Positions 1 to 7,872 of a stretch of DNA of 64,000 bases are shown here, one piece after another; the first letter of the stretch is position 1; the number at the start of each line of letters is the position of its first letter. Below the pieces are notes generated by a model that had not been told where the DNA came from, did not search any database, and saw only the letters and a program-made list of their open reading frames with translations. The position numbers and the translations under genes are program-made. This DNA is from Streptomyces sulfonofaciens (GTDB taxonomy: Bacteria > Actinomycetota > Actinomycetes > Streptomycetales > Streptomycetaceae), in NCBI RefSeq assembly GCF_014656295.1, contig NZ_BNCD01000001.1, positions 620,001 to 684,000 on the forward strand, in the 5' to 3' direction.

Positions 1-1218
1 ACCCCGGACAAGGGCCTGCTCGGGTTCTACCTCTTCTCCTGGCCGACCCATCCGCACTGGCTGTACCGGCTGACGCAGGGCGTGCACGTCACGCTCGGGA
101 TCGTGCTGGTCCCGGTCGTGCTGGCCAAGCTCTGGTCGGTGGTGCCGAAGCTCTTCGAGCTGCCGCCGGCCCGTTCCGTCGGCCATGCGCTGGAGCGGAT
201 CTCACTGCTGCTGCTCGTCGGCGGTGTGCTCTTCGAGTTCACGACCGGCGTGCTCAACGTCCAGCTCGACTACATCTTCCCGGGCTCGTTCTACCCGCTG
301 CACTTCTACGGCGCATGGGTGTTCTTCGCCGCGTTCCTCACCCACGTGGTGCTGCGGACACCGCAGGCCGTACGGGTGCTGCGGGAGGGACGGTGGCGGT
401 CGGGCGCCGACGGCGCCGACGGCGGCGAGGGCCGTGCGGGCGCCGGGGGTGCGACGGACGTGGCCGGCGGTGGCGGCGGTGTCACGGGTGCGGCCGGCGA
501 ACGGGTGGCGCGGGAGGCCGAGGGACTGGCCTCGCCCCGCCCGGCCCCGGCCACCCTCTCCCGGCGGGGCGCGGTCGGCGTGGTCGGCGCGGGCTCGCTC
601 GTCCTGCTGCTGGTGACCGCGGGGCAGAGCATCGGCGGGCCGCTGCGCCGGCTGGCACTGCTCGCGCCGCACGGCGGCGGCGATCCGCAGGGCCCCAACC
701 GCGGCGGGAACTCGTTCCAGATCAACAAGACCGCGGCGACGTCGGCGATCGACCTGCGCGAGACGGGCACGGCGTGGCGGCTGACGGTCGAGGGCCCCAA
801 GGGCGTCGTACGGCTCGACCGGGCCGCGCTGCTGCGGATGGCCCAGCACACGGCGGCCCTGCCGATCGCCTGCGTGGAGGGCTGGTCGACGGACGACCAG
901 CACTGGAGCGGCGTACGGCTGCGCGACCTCGCCGCGCTGGTGGGCTATGCGCCCGACGCGGCGTACGAGGGCACGCCACGCCCCGGTGAGCGGCTCGCGC
1001 CCGATGTGCTCGTCGAGTCCCTCCAGCGCCGCGGCGCCTTCCGGCACGCCGCGCTGCGCGCCAACCAGGTCCGCGACTCCCGCTCGCTGCTGGCGCTGCA
1101 CGTGAACGGCGCCGACCTCTCGCCCGACCACGGCTATCCGGCCCGCATCATCGTCCCCGCCGCCCCGGGTGTCCTCAACACCAAATGGGTGGCCCGTCTG
1201 ACCTTCGGAGACCTGTGA
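1..1218 (+). CDS. Sulfite-oxidase-like molybdopterin oxidoreductase with N-terminal membrane domain (5' end missing)
   Basis: The reading frame is open from the first base, so the start lies outside the window; 405 residues are visible. The first ~120 residues are hydrophobic and His-rich with several membrane spans, resembling a cytochrome b561-type anchor. An Ala/Gly-rich linker and another span (around residues 182-200) follow. The C-terminal ~170 residues match the sulfite oxidase/YedY Moco fold: the segment PIACVEGWS carries the Cys expected to ligate molybdenum, and the protein ends LNTKWVARLTFGDL, as in that family. It probably oxidises or reduces a small substrate at the outer face of the membrane; the substrate cannot be told. 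Its stop overlaps the start of the next gene, indicating co-translation. Confidence 0.85.
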   Translation, partial: TPDKGLLGFYLFSWPTHPHWLYRLTQGVHVTLGIVLVPVVLAKLWSVVPKLFELPPARSVGHALERISLLLLVGGVLFEFTTGVLNVQLDYIFPGSFYPLHFYGAWVFFAAFLTHVVLRTPQAVRVLREGRWRSGADGADGGEGRAGAGGATDVAGGGGGVTGAAGERVAREAEGLASPRPAPATLSRRGAVGVVGAGSLVLLLVTAGQSIGGPLRRLALLAPHGGGDPQGPNRGGNSFQINKTAATSAIDLRETGTAWRLTVEGPKGVVRLDRAALLRMAQHTAALPIACVEGWSTDDQHWSGVRLRDLAALVGYAPDAAYEGTPRPGERLAPDVLVESLQRRGAFRHAALRANQVRDSRSLLALHVNGADLSPDHGYPARIIVPAAPGVLNTKWVARLTFGDL

Positions 1219-2069
1219 TGACCGACGACTCCTCCGGCTCCCCGGACGACCGGGGCCCTTCCGGCGTTCCCGAGAACCGGCGCCCCCGCGGCGCCTCGCC
1301 CGCCGACGGCGGCCGACGGCAGCGGCCGCCGGGGGGCGCCCGGGGGCCGGCCGGTGCGCTCGCCGCGCGTGCGGGACGCTGGTACGGCGAAGGACCCCTG
1401 CAACTGGTGCTGCTCGTCGTCTCGTTCGCGGTGGCGGCGTACGCCGGGGTGCGGCTGGTGCACGGCGCGGACAGCGCCCTCACACTGGTGCTGTGGTTCG
1501 TCGGCGCGGCCCTGGTGCACGACGTGGTGCTTGTTCCCCTGTACGGGTTCGTCGACCGCCTCGCCCAGGCGGTGTTCGCCGTGGGCGCGTACACGCCGGC
1601 CGGACGCGGCGCACGGGCGTCCGCGGGCGAGGGCCCGGCGGGCGGGTGGGCGGACGACCCGGAGGCCGGGCGGGTGGACGGCGCGTCGGAGGCCCGCGGG
1701 GACGATCCGGCGCAGGGGCGCGGGGACGGTCCGACGGCGAGGCGCGGGGACGGTCCGGCGCAGGGGCGCGAGGACGGCACGGCGGATGCGCGCCGGCTGC
1801 GCCGTACCGCCTGGCTGAACCACCTGCGCGTCCCCGCCCTCCTCTCCGCCCTGCTCCTGCTGGTGTACTTCCCGCTGATCTCGGGTCAGCGGGAGGCCCA
1901 CTACGAGGCGGCCACCACGCTCTCCGGCAGCGGGTTCCTGTCCCGGTGGCTGCTGATCACGGCCGGTCTCTTCGTGCTGTCCGCACTGTGGCTGCTGGTC
2001 CGGCTCGCCGTGGGCCGGTCGGCTCCGGGGCGCAGGGCCACGAAGGGCCGTCCGTCGACGACCCACTGA
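1218..2069 (+). CDS. Hypothetical membrane protein
   Basis: The ATG overlaps the TGA of the molybdoenzyme gene (TGATG), so the two are translationally coupled. The 283-aa product has a Pro/Gly/Arg-rich cytoplasmic N-terminus (~60 residues), hydrophobic spans near residues 65-120, a low-complexity charged loop made of imperfect repeats of the type GDDPAQGRGDG (about 145-190), and two more spans towards the C-terminus. No family is recognised. The coupling suggests a membrane subunit or assembly partner for the molybdoenzyme; this is inference. The 3' end overlaps the convergent methyltransferase gene by about 170 bp, which is long, so either this C-terminus or the methyltransferase tail may be poorly conserved. 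Confidence 0.7.
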   Translation: MTDDSSGSPDDRGPSGVPENRRPRGASPADGGRRQRPPGGARGPAGALAARAGRWYGEGPLQLVLLVVSFAVAAYAGVRLVHGADSALTLVLWFVGAALVHDVVLVPLYGFVDRLAQAVFAVGAYTPAGRGARASAGEGPAGGWADDPEAGRVDGASEARGDDPAQGRGDGPTARRGDGPAQGREDGTADARRLRRTAWLNHLRVPALLSALLLLVYFPLISGQREAHYEAATTLSGSGFLSRWLLITAGLFVLSALWLLVRLAVGRSAPGRRATKGRPSTTH

Positions 2070-2839
2070 CGTACCGGCCGCCAGCCGAGCCGGTGCGCGT
2101 GCCGGAGCAGCGCCGGGGTGCCGACCCGGGCCCAGGGGAACAGGGTGCCCGCGGCACCCCGGCCGTCGTCCACCCGGACCTGGACGCGTTCGTCGACGTC
2201 CACGGGCGCGGCCTCCGCGAGCAGCAGCCCGCCGGGCCCGAGCAGGGCGCCGACGCGGGCGATCAGGGCGCCCGGGTCGCCCCCGATGCCGATGTTGCCG
2301 TCGATCAGCAGAGCGGTGTCCCAGCGCCCCTCGCCCGGCAGCGTCTCGAAGACGGAGCGCCGCAGGGCCTGCCCGCCGAGCCGCACGGTGTGCGCGACGG
2401 CCGCCTCGCTGACGTCGATGCCGAGCACGCGGTGGCCGCGCGCCGCCAGTTCGGCGACCAGCCGGCCCGGGCCGCAGCCGATGTCGAGCACGGCGCCCTC
2501 GCACTGCCGCAGCGCGGACAGGTCGGCCGCGTCGGGCCGGGCGCACCAGCGCTCCACCTCCAGCGGCAGCAGCCACCCGTCGGTACGCCTGAGGAACAAC
2601 GGGCCACGGCCGCTGCGCAGCGCGTCCGCGTACGGGTCGACGGGGCCGACGGACCACGAGATCCGCTCCGTGGCCAGGTCGGGCACGAGGTCTGGTGCCG
2701 CGTCAGCCATCCGGTCCCCGCTCGTATCCGCCGTCCGGTCGACCGTCCCGTTCGCCGCCCGATCCGGCGTCCGGTCGGACGGTCGCTCGGGCAGCCGCTG
2801 CCTGCGTACCGGGCTCAGCCTGCCCCGGGCCGTGCTCAC
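1901..2839 (-). CDS. Class I SAM-dependent methyltransferase
   Basis: A 312-aa product if translation begins at the GTG that overlaps the upstream TGA (GTGA); an in-frame ATG at 2710 gives a 269-aa version without the Arg/Asp-rich N-terminus. The SAM motif I is VLDIGCGPGRLVAELAARGH, followed by an acidic residue after the second strand (LGIDVSE). The C-terminal ~40 residues are Ser/Arg-rich and lie in the overlap with the convergent membrane protein gene. The context (directly after a DUF2064 transferase and a GT2 glycosyltransferase, all coupled) suggests modification of a small glycosylated or nucleotide-linked metabolite. The substrate is unknown. Confidence 0.8.
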   Translation of the reverse strand: MSTARGRLSPVRRQRLPERPSDRTPDRAANGTVDRTADTSGDRMADAAPDLVPDLATERISWSVGPVDPYADALRSGRGPLFLRRTDGWLLPLEVERWCARPDAADLSALRQCEGAVLDIGCGPGRLVAELAARGHRVLGIDVSEAAVAHTVRLGGQALRRSVFETLPGEGRWDTALLIDGNIGIGGDPGALIARVGALLGPGGLLLAEAAPVDVDERVQVRVDDGRGAAGTLFPWARVGTPALLRHAHRLGWRPVRQWVVDGRPFVALRPGADRPTASRTSSHSADSTKRPAVISSHRDRNPLPESVVAAS

Positions 2840-3516
2840 AGCGCGCCGGCCCTGGTCAGGCCCGCCAGGGCGGCGGCGAAACGGGTGCCGGGGGCGGCGG
2901 CGGCGACCTGCTCGGCGTCCTGCGGCGTGTCGACGTCCCGCAGCCTGGGCAGGTCGCGCACCCGCAGGCCCGCGCTCGTCAGCCGGGCGCGCTGGACGGC
3001 GCCGGTGGTGGCGGTCGACATGGGTACGCCGCGCAGCAGCGCGGGATCCGGCGCGGCGAGGCCGAGCGCCCAGAAACCGCCGTCCTCCGCAGGTCCGAAC
3101 CACGCCTCGCAGTCCCGCCAGGCGTCCGCGGCGAGCGCGGGCGCGAGCAGTTCGGGGGTGATCTGCGGGGTGTCCATGCCGACCAGCAGTGCGGGTCCGG
3201 TGCACTGCCCGAAGGCCGCGGCGAGCCGCTCGTCGAGCCCGCCCGGCGTCTGCGGCACCACCTCCACGCCGGGCGGCAGCCACGGGCCCGGTGCCCCGTC
3301 CAGGACCAGCACCCGGCGCCGCGCCGGTACCGCGAGCACCGCCTGGAGCGTGTCGGCGAGCGCGGCCGCCGCCAGGTGGGCCGCCTCCTGGGGGGTGAAG
3401 TGCGGGGTGAGCCGGGTCTTCACCCGGCCCGGCAGGGGCTCCTTGGCGATGACCAGCACGGTGGTTCCGCCCTGCCGGGCGTGCGTCGTCGTCCCGGCGG
3501 TGTGCACCGTGCTCAT
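2836..3516 (-). CDS. TIGR04282/DUF2064 family transferase
   Basis: The 226-aa protein begins with a nucleotide-sugar-transferase-like Rossmann segment (VLVIAKEPLPGRVKTRL, residues ~20-36), the hallmark of DUF2064 (transferase 1 of the rSAM/selenodomain systems, also called arsenosugar-biosynthesis glycosyltransferase). The downstream conserved segment LLVGMDTPQITPELL carries the metal-binding Asp, and EDGGFWALGL follows. The start overlaps the stop of the upstream GT2 gene (ATGA) and its own stop overlaps the methyltransferase start, so the three genes form one translationally coupled unit. These families are known as paired DUF2064/GT2 genes; the actual sugar product here is not established. 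Confidence 0.85.
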   Translation of the reverse strand: MSTVHTAGTTTHARQGGTTVLVIAKEPLPGRVKTRLTPHFTPQEAAHLAAAALADTLQAVLAVPARRRVLVLDGAPGPWLPPGVEVVPQTPGGLDERLAAAFGQCTGPALLVGMDTPQITPELLAPALAADAWRDCEAWFGPAEDGGFWALGLAAPDPALLRGVPMSTATTGAVQRARLTSAGLRVRDLPRLRDVDTPQDAEQVAAAAPGTRFAAALAGLTRAGAL

Positions 3517-4559
3517 AGGGCGGAGGTCTCCGTGCGTCCGGTGGGGTCGGTAAGCGTGCGGCTCGCGACCGTGCGGTTCGCGGCCGTGCGGTTCGCGGTC
3601 GTGCGGTTCGCGGTCGCGGGGCTCGTGGCCGCGGGGCCGGTGGGTGGGGGACCTGTGGTCGTCGCCGCGGCGGGAGTCCGGCCCGGTCCCGTGGGGCCGA
3701 CGGGTCCGGTGGGGCCACTGGGACCGGCGGGACCGGCGGGGCCGGTCGGCGTGGGGCCCGTGGTCGTCGCCCCGGCGGGAGTCCGGCCGGGGTGGGCGGA
3801 AGCAGTGCGGCCGGTGGGGCCGGTGGGACCTGCGGAGGCGCGGGCCGCGCCCGGGGGTTCGGCGAGTACGCCGCGCATGTCGCGCACCGCGTGCCAGGTG
3901 CCCCGCCAGGTGCCGGTGACCTTGGACTTCCCGGCCCGCGGGAGGTAGGGGACGTCGTGTTCCGTGATCCGCCAGCCGTCGTCCGCGGCGCGCACCACCA
4001 TCTGGAGCGGATAGCCGCTGCGCCGGTCGCTGAGGGCGAGGCCCAGCAGCGCGGTGCGGCGGGCGGCGCGCAGCGGACCCAGGTCGTGCAGGCGCACCCC
4101 GGTGCGCCGGTGCAGCATCCGGGCCAGCGCGAAGTTGCCCACGCGCGCGTGCGGCGGCCAGGCGCCGCGCCGCTGCGGCCTCCTGCGGCCCAGCACCAGA
4201 TCGGCCCGGCCCGTCGCCACCTCCTCGACGAACGGGACGAGCAGCCCCGGATCGAGGGAGGCGTCGCAGTCGCAGAAGCAGACGAACTCGGCGGTGGCCG
4301 CGGTCAGACCGGCGTGGCAGGCGGCACCGAAGCCGCGCCGCGGTTCGGCCACGACGGTGGCCCCGAGGCTGCGGGCGAGGTCCGCGGAGCCGTCGGTGGA
4401 ACCGTTGTCCACCACGATCGCGCGCCAGCCGGCGGGGATGCGGTCCAGCACCCAGGGCAGCGCCTCGGACTCGTCCAGACACGGCAGGACGACGTCCACG
4501 GCGGGGGTGGCCGGGTGGGCTGGTTGAGGTGGGGGAGGAGAGGCAGTCACGCCCCTCAC
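3513..4559 (-). CDS. Glycosyltransferase family 2 with a collagen-like C-terminal tail
   Basis: The 348-aa product carries a GT-A fold: VDVVLPCLDESEALPWVL near residue 22, VVDNGSTDGSADLARSLGA as the nucleotide-sugar binding segment, and CFCDCDAS as the DxD-type metal site (~97). The catalytic region ends by about residue 240. The last ~105 residues are a Gly-Pro-Thr/Ala-rich tail (for example PTGPAGPAGPSGPTGPVGPT) ending in repeats of NRTxA. The tail is unusual for GT2 enzymes and is GC-rich repetitive DNA. Starts at GTG 4559 or GTG 4550 are both possible; neither has a perfect ribosome site. It is the first gene of the coupled GT2/DUF2064/methyltransferase operon. Confidence 0.85.
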   Translation of the reverse strand: MRGVTASPPPPQPAHPATPAVDVVLPCLDESEALPWVLDRIPAGWRAIVVDNGSTDGSADLARSLGATVVAEPRRGFGAACHAGLTAATAEFVCFCDCDASLDPGLLVPFVEEVATGRADLVLGRRRPQRRGAWPPHARVGNFALARMLHRRTGVRLHDLGPLRAARRTALLGLALSDRRSGYPLQMVVRAADDGWRITEHDVPYLPRAGKSKVTGTWRGTWHAVRDMRGVLAEPPGAARASAGPTGPTGRTASAHPGRTPAGATTTGPTPTGPAGPAGPSGPTGPVGPTGPGRTPAAATTTGPPPTGPAATSPATANRTTANRTAANRTVASRTLTDPTGRTETSAL

Positions 4560-4649
4560 CCTACGGACGCAAAACGGGCAAAAAGGGTGGCGGCGCCTTA
4601 CGAAAGTCGGACGTCGACCGGACCGGCTCAGACGCCGACCGGACCGGCC
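4560..4649. other. Short intergenic spacer with a duplicated GACCGGACCGG motif
   Basis: The 90 bp between the DCC protein stop and the GT2 start hold two copies of GACCGGACCGGC about 25 bp apart. No terminator was seen, so read-through from the DCC gene into the GT2 operon is possible. Confidence 0.4.
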
Positions 4650-5060
4650 TCAGCGGTGTCCCGCCGCACCGGGCCTCCGGTTCGCCGGGAGCGCGCAGGC
4701 CGCCGTGCCGCCCGGCATCCTGTGGCGGTGGTCGGCGACGGCGCGGTAGAGCCCGTGGGCGAGCCACCGGAGCGGCGGCACGCTGAGCACCGCTCCCAGG
4801 ACGGGCCAGGCGCCGCCCCCGCTCAGCAGGAGCTTCGCGACGGCCCGGGCGCCGCCGTACACCGATCCGCCGGGAGTGATCCAGAGCAGTTCGTGCTCGG
4901 CCCGCCGCCGGGTGACTCCGAGGGCGTCCAGCTCCGCGAACTGCCAGGGTCCCGCGTCGCAGTCCGGCCGGATCCGCTTCCCGGCGAAGGCGACCGAGGT
5001 CGTGCAGAAGCCGCAGTCGCCGTCGTAGACGAGCACAGGTCGGGTCCGCATGCCACCCAT
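4650..5060 (-). CDS. DCC-family thiol-disulfide oxidoreductase-like protein (DUF393)
   Basis: The 136-aa protein begins MGGMRTRPVLVYDGDCGFCT, the signature D-x-D-C-x-x-C motif of the DCC/DUF393 family, a thioredoxin-like group of predicted redox proteins. Later family features are the segment GVTRRRAEHELLWITPGG and the C-terminal LRWLAHGLYRAVADHRHR. The ATG at 5060 was chosen because the frame upstream is an Arg/Gly low-complexity run; ATG 5051 is an alternative. It is divergent from the response regulator gene across a 469-bp repetitive gap. Its role is unknown; family members are often found beside membrane oxidoreductases, as here. Confidence 0.85.
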   Translation of the reverse strand: MGGMRTRPVLVYDGDCGFCTTSVAFAGKRIRPDCDAGPWQFAELDALGVTRRRAEHELLWITPGGSVYGGARAVAKLLLSGGGAWPVLGAVLSVPPLRWLAHGLYRAVADHRHRMPGGTAACALPANRRPGAAGHR

Positions 5061-5529
5061 GATGCCCCCGCCCGGCGGTGGAACGCGGGCTCGCGGACGG
5101 CGGCGGCCGCAGGGCGTGCCGGGCCTCCCCTCCGCCGCCGCCCGCACCCGTCCGCCGCCGTCCCGCGCCCGTCCGCCGCCGCGGGCCCCGTCCGCTGCCG
5201 CCGTCCCGTACCCGTCCCGTACCGTCCGCTGCCGCCCGTCCCGCATGCCGCAGGCCCGCACCGTCCGCTGCCGCCCGTCCCGCACCTGGCCCCTGCCGCG
5301 CGCCCGCACCGTCCGTCGCCACCCGTCCGCCGCCGCTGTCCCGCACCCTCTCCGCCGCCGTCCCGCACCGCCCCCCTGCCGCCGTCCCGCACGTCTTCCC
5401 GCCCGGTGGCCACGAACGGTCACCGGGCGGTCCCGGCCGGTTCCCGCACTCCTTACGAATCGCGGACATCGCACCTCCGCCTTCCCGCGGATGCGGTGGC
5501 CGCGCGGCCCGGGTGCGAGGCTGATACGC
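5061..5529. other. Gene-free divergent intergenic region with CG-rich repeats
   Basis: No coding sequence is supported in this 469-bp stretch; the reading frames it gives are Pro/Arg low complexity. It contains an exact 25-bp direct repeat (5221-5245 and 5260-5284, core ACCGTCCGCTGCCGCCCGTC) and many CCGTCCCGC/CCGTCCGCC variants. It should contain the promoters for the DCC gene and the two-component system; a less GC-rich patch at 5445-5530 just before the response regulator is the likeliest place. Confidence 0.5.
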
Positions 5530-6516
5530 ATGCCGTATCCCTCCCAGTCCCCAGGCCGGCCCGCCGGTGGCCCCCAGGACCGGCCCACGGGCGGACCGGA
5601 CCAGCCCCGCGCCCCGTTCACGGACCCGGCACCTGCACCGTCCGCGGGCGCACCGTCCGCGGCCGCGTCCGCGGCCGGCGCGCCGTCCGGTGCCGCCCGG
5701 ATCCTCGTCGTGGACGACGACCCCACCGTCGCCGAGGTGGTCTCCGGCTATCTGCAACGCGCCGGGCACGCCGTGGACCGCGCCGCGGACGGGCCCACCG
5801 CGCTGGCGCGGGCCACGGCGCACCGGCCCGACCTCGTGGTGCTCGACCTGATGCTGCCGGGCATGGACGGTCTTGAGGTGTGCCGGCGGATGCGGGCGCA
5901 GGGGCCGGTGCCGGTGATCATGTTGACCGCCCGGGGCGACGAGGACGACCGGATCCTGGGCCTCGAAGTCGGCGCGGACGACTACGTCACCAAGCCATTC
6001 AGCCCGCGTGAGCTGGTGCTGCGCGTCGAGTCGGTGCTGCGCCGCAGCCGGCCGCCGGCGTTCGGCGAGGTCCGACCGCCCGGCGGGCTGCTGCGCGCCG
6101 CGGGCCTGACCGTCGACCCCGGCGCCCGGCGCGCCACCAAGGCCGGTGCGGAGCTGTCCCTCACCGTCCGCGAGTTCGACCTGCTCGCCTTCTTCCTGCG
6201 CAACCCGGGCCGCGCGTTCGGGCGTGAGGAGCTGATGCGCGAGGTCTGGGGCTGGGACTTCGGCGACCTCTCCACGGTCACCGTCCACGTCCGCCGGTTG
6301 CGCGGCAAGATCGAGGACGACCCCGCCCGGCCCCGGCTCATCCAAACGGTCTGGGGTGTTGGGTACCGGATGGACGCGGAAGGCGGGGCCGACCCGGCCG
6401 GTCCCGCCGGTGCGTCCGACCCCCGTGCCGCGGACGGCCCGAACGGCCCCGGCGCCCCGGGCGGCCCGAGCGGCGCCGCCGGCACCTCCGGCGCCTCCGG
6501 CCGGGCCGCCCCGTGA
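5530..6516 (+). CDS. OmpR/PhoB-type response regulator
   Basis: A 328-aa two-component regulator. Residues 1-55 are a Pro/Ala-rich extension. The receiver domain starts at ARILVVDDDPT (acidic pocket), has the phosphoacceptor Asp in LVVLDLMLPGMDG and the conserved Lys in YVTKPFSPRE. The winged-helix DNA-binding domain covers about residues 195-280, with LTVREFDLLAFFLRNPGRAF and the final TVWGVGYRMD. An Ala/Gly/Pro-rich tail of about 45 residues follows. ATG 5530 was taken because the frame upstream is repetitive. The cognate kinase gene follows after 60 bp, so the pair is one transcription unit. Confidence 0.93.
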   Translation: MPYPSQSPGRPAGGPQDRPTGGPDQPRAPFTDPAPAPSAGAPSAAASAAGAPSGAARILVVDDDPTVAEVVSGYLQRAGHAVDRAADGPTALARATAHRPDLVVLDLMLPGMDGLEVCRRMRAQGPVPVIMLTARGDEDDRILGLEVGADDYVTKPFSPRELVLRVESVLRRSRPPAFGEVRPPGGLLRAAGLTVDPGARRATKAGAELSLTVREFDLLAFFLRNPGRAFGREELMREVWGWDFGDLSTVTVHVRRLRGKIEDDPARPRLIQTVWGVGYRMDAEGGADPAGPAGASDPRAADGPNGPGAPGGPSGAAGTSGASGRAAP

Positions 6517-6576
6517 CGCGTTCCTGACCCGCGCCCCCGCCACTCCCCGAGGTTCCACCCGCCCCGAAGGACCGCC

Positions 6577-7695
6577 GTGCACAACAACCTCCTCATCGCG
6601 CTGTTCGCCTTCCTCGGCGCCGCCACCGCGGGGCTCCTCGGTGCCCTGGTGCTGCGTGCGCTGCGGCGCCGGTCGCTGATCGTGTCCGTTTCGGTGGTCG
6701 CCGCGGTGGCCGTCCTCGCGATGCTGGCCGGGACGCTCGCGGTGGCGTGGGCGATGTTCCTCTCCGAGCACGACCTGAAGGTGGTGACGACGGTGGTCGC
6801 CATGGCCGCCGTCGTCTCGATGGCCACCGCGCTGCTGCTGGGCCGCTGGGTGGTGGCCAGCGGGCGGGCGCTGACCGCGGCGACCCGGTCCTTCGGCGAG
6901 GCCGGCAGCTTCGCCGCCCCGGCGGCCCCGGCCGTCGCGGAACTGGCCGCCCTCACCCGCGAACTGGAGCTGACCAGCGCCAGGCTGGCCGAGTCCCGGG
7001 ACCGCGAGCGCGCACTGGAGACCTCGCGCCGGGAGCTGGTCGCCTGGATCTCGCACGACCTGCGCACGCCGCTCGCCGGTCTGCGGGCCATGTCCGAGGC
7101 TCTTGAGGACGGCATGGTGGACGATCCGGACCGCTATCTGCGCCGGATCCGCACCGAGGTGGAGCGCCTCAACGCCATGGTCGGCGACCTCTTCGAACTG
7201 TCCAGGATCCACGCCGGGACGCTGGCGCTCACGCCCTCCAGGATGTCCGTCTACGACCTGATCGGCGATGCGCTCGCGGGCGCCGACCCGCTGGCCCGCG
7301 AGCACGGCGTACGGCTGGTCGGCGACGGCATCGAGCAGGTGCCGGTGGAGGTCGACGGCAAGGAGATGAGCCGGGTGCTGGGCAACCTCCTCATCAACGC
7401 GATCCGCCGCACCCCGGCGGACGGCACGGTGGCGGTGGCGGCGCGGCGCTCCGAGCAGGGCGTGGTGCTGTCGGTCACCGACGGCTGCGGCGGCATCCCC
7501 GAGGACGACCTGCCGCGCGTCTTCGACACCGGCTGGCGCGGCACGGACGCCCGTACGCCGCCGGCGGGCGCCGGCCTCGGCCTCGCCATAGTGCGCGGCA
7601 TCGTGGAGGCCCACCAGGGCAGGACGACGGTCCGCAACGTCACGGGCGGCTGCCGCTTCGAGGTCACCCTCCCGGCCGCGGAACCGGTGGGCTGA
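6577..7695 (+). CDS. Sensor histidine kinase
   Basis: A GTG start is preceded by GAAGGA at a good distance. The 372-aa protein has three hydrophobic segments in the first ~95 residues (near 2-28, 31-58 and 68-92), with very short extracellular loops, so it probably senses a membrane or intracellular signal. A HAMP-like coiled linker leads into the H-box LVAWISHDLRTPLAGL (phospho-His), then the N-box GNLLINAIRRTP and the G-boxes GCGGIPEDDLPRVFDTGWRG and GAGLGLAIVRGIVEAH. It ends at the typical ATPase-domain end. It is the partner of the response regulator immediately upstream. Confidence 0.93.
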   Translation: MHNNLLIALFAFLGAATAGLLGALVLRALRRRSLIVSVSVVAAVAVLAMLAGTLAVAWAMFLSEHDLKVVTTVVAMAAVVSMATALLLGRWVVASGRALTAATRSFGEAGSFAAPAAPAVAELAALTRELELTSARLAESRDRERALETSRRELVAWISHDLRTPLAGLRAMSEALEDGMVDDPDRYLRRIRTEVERLNAMVGDLFELSRIHAGTLALTPSRMSVYDLIGDALAGADPLAREHGVRLVGDGIEQVPVEVDGKEMSRVLGNLLINAIRRTPADGTVAVAARRSEQGVVLSVTDGCGGIPEDDLPRVFDTGWRGTDARTPPAGAGLGLAIVRGIVEAHQGRTTVRNVTGGCRFEVTLPAAEPVG

Positions 7696-7767
7696 CGCCC
7701 CGGCCCGCCCCGACCCGGCCCGGTCCGGCCCCGGCCCGCCCCGCGCAATCGGGCTCGGCGGTTCGGT

Positions 7768-7827
7768 GGATGCGGCGGGCTCAGGGGATGTGGCGGGTCC
7801 GGCGGGCTCAGGGGATGCGGCGGGCTC
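7768..7827. repeat. Imperfect GGATGCGGCGGGCTCAGG direct repeats
   Basis: Between the kinase stop and the convergent lipoprotein gene, the motif GGATGYGGCGGGYTC recurs three times, twice linked by GGCGGGCTCAGG. No coding potential; no clear terminator hairpin was identified in the 177-bp gap. Confidence 0.5.
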
Positions 7828-7872
7828 GCGTGCGAGCGTGCGAGACTCCGCGGCCGACCCGGCGCAGAACCC

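Noticed and set aside
4561..7614. A 1017-codon reverse frame crossing the two-component system.
   Set aside because: It is antisense to a response regulator and kinase with all expected motifs and changes composition along its length, so it is a GC artefact.
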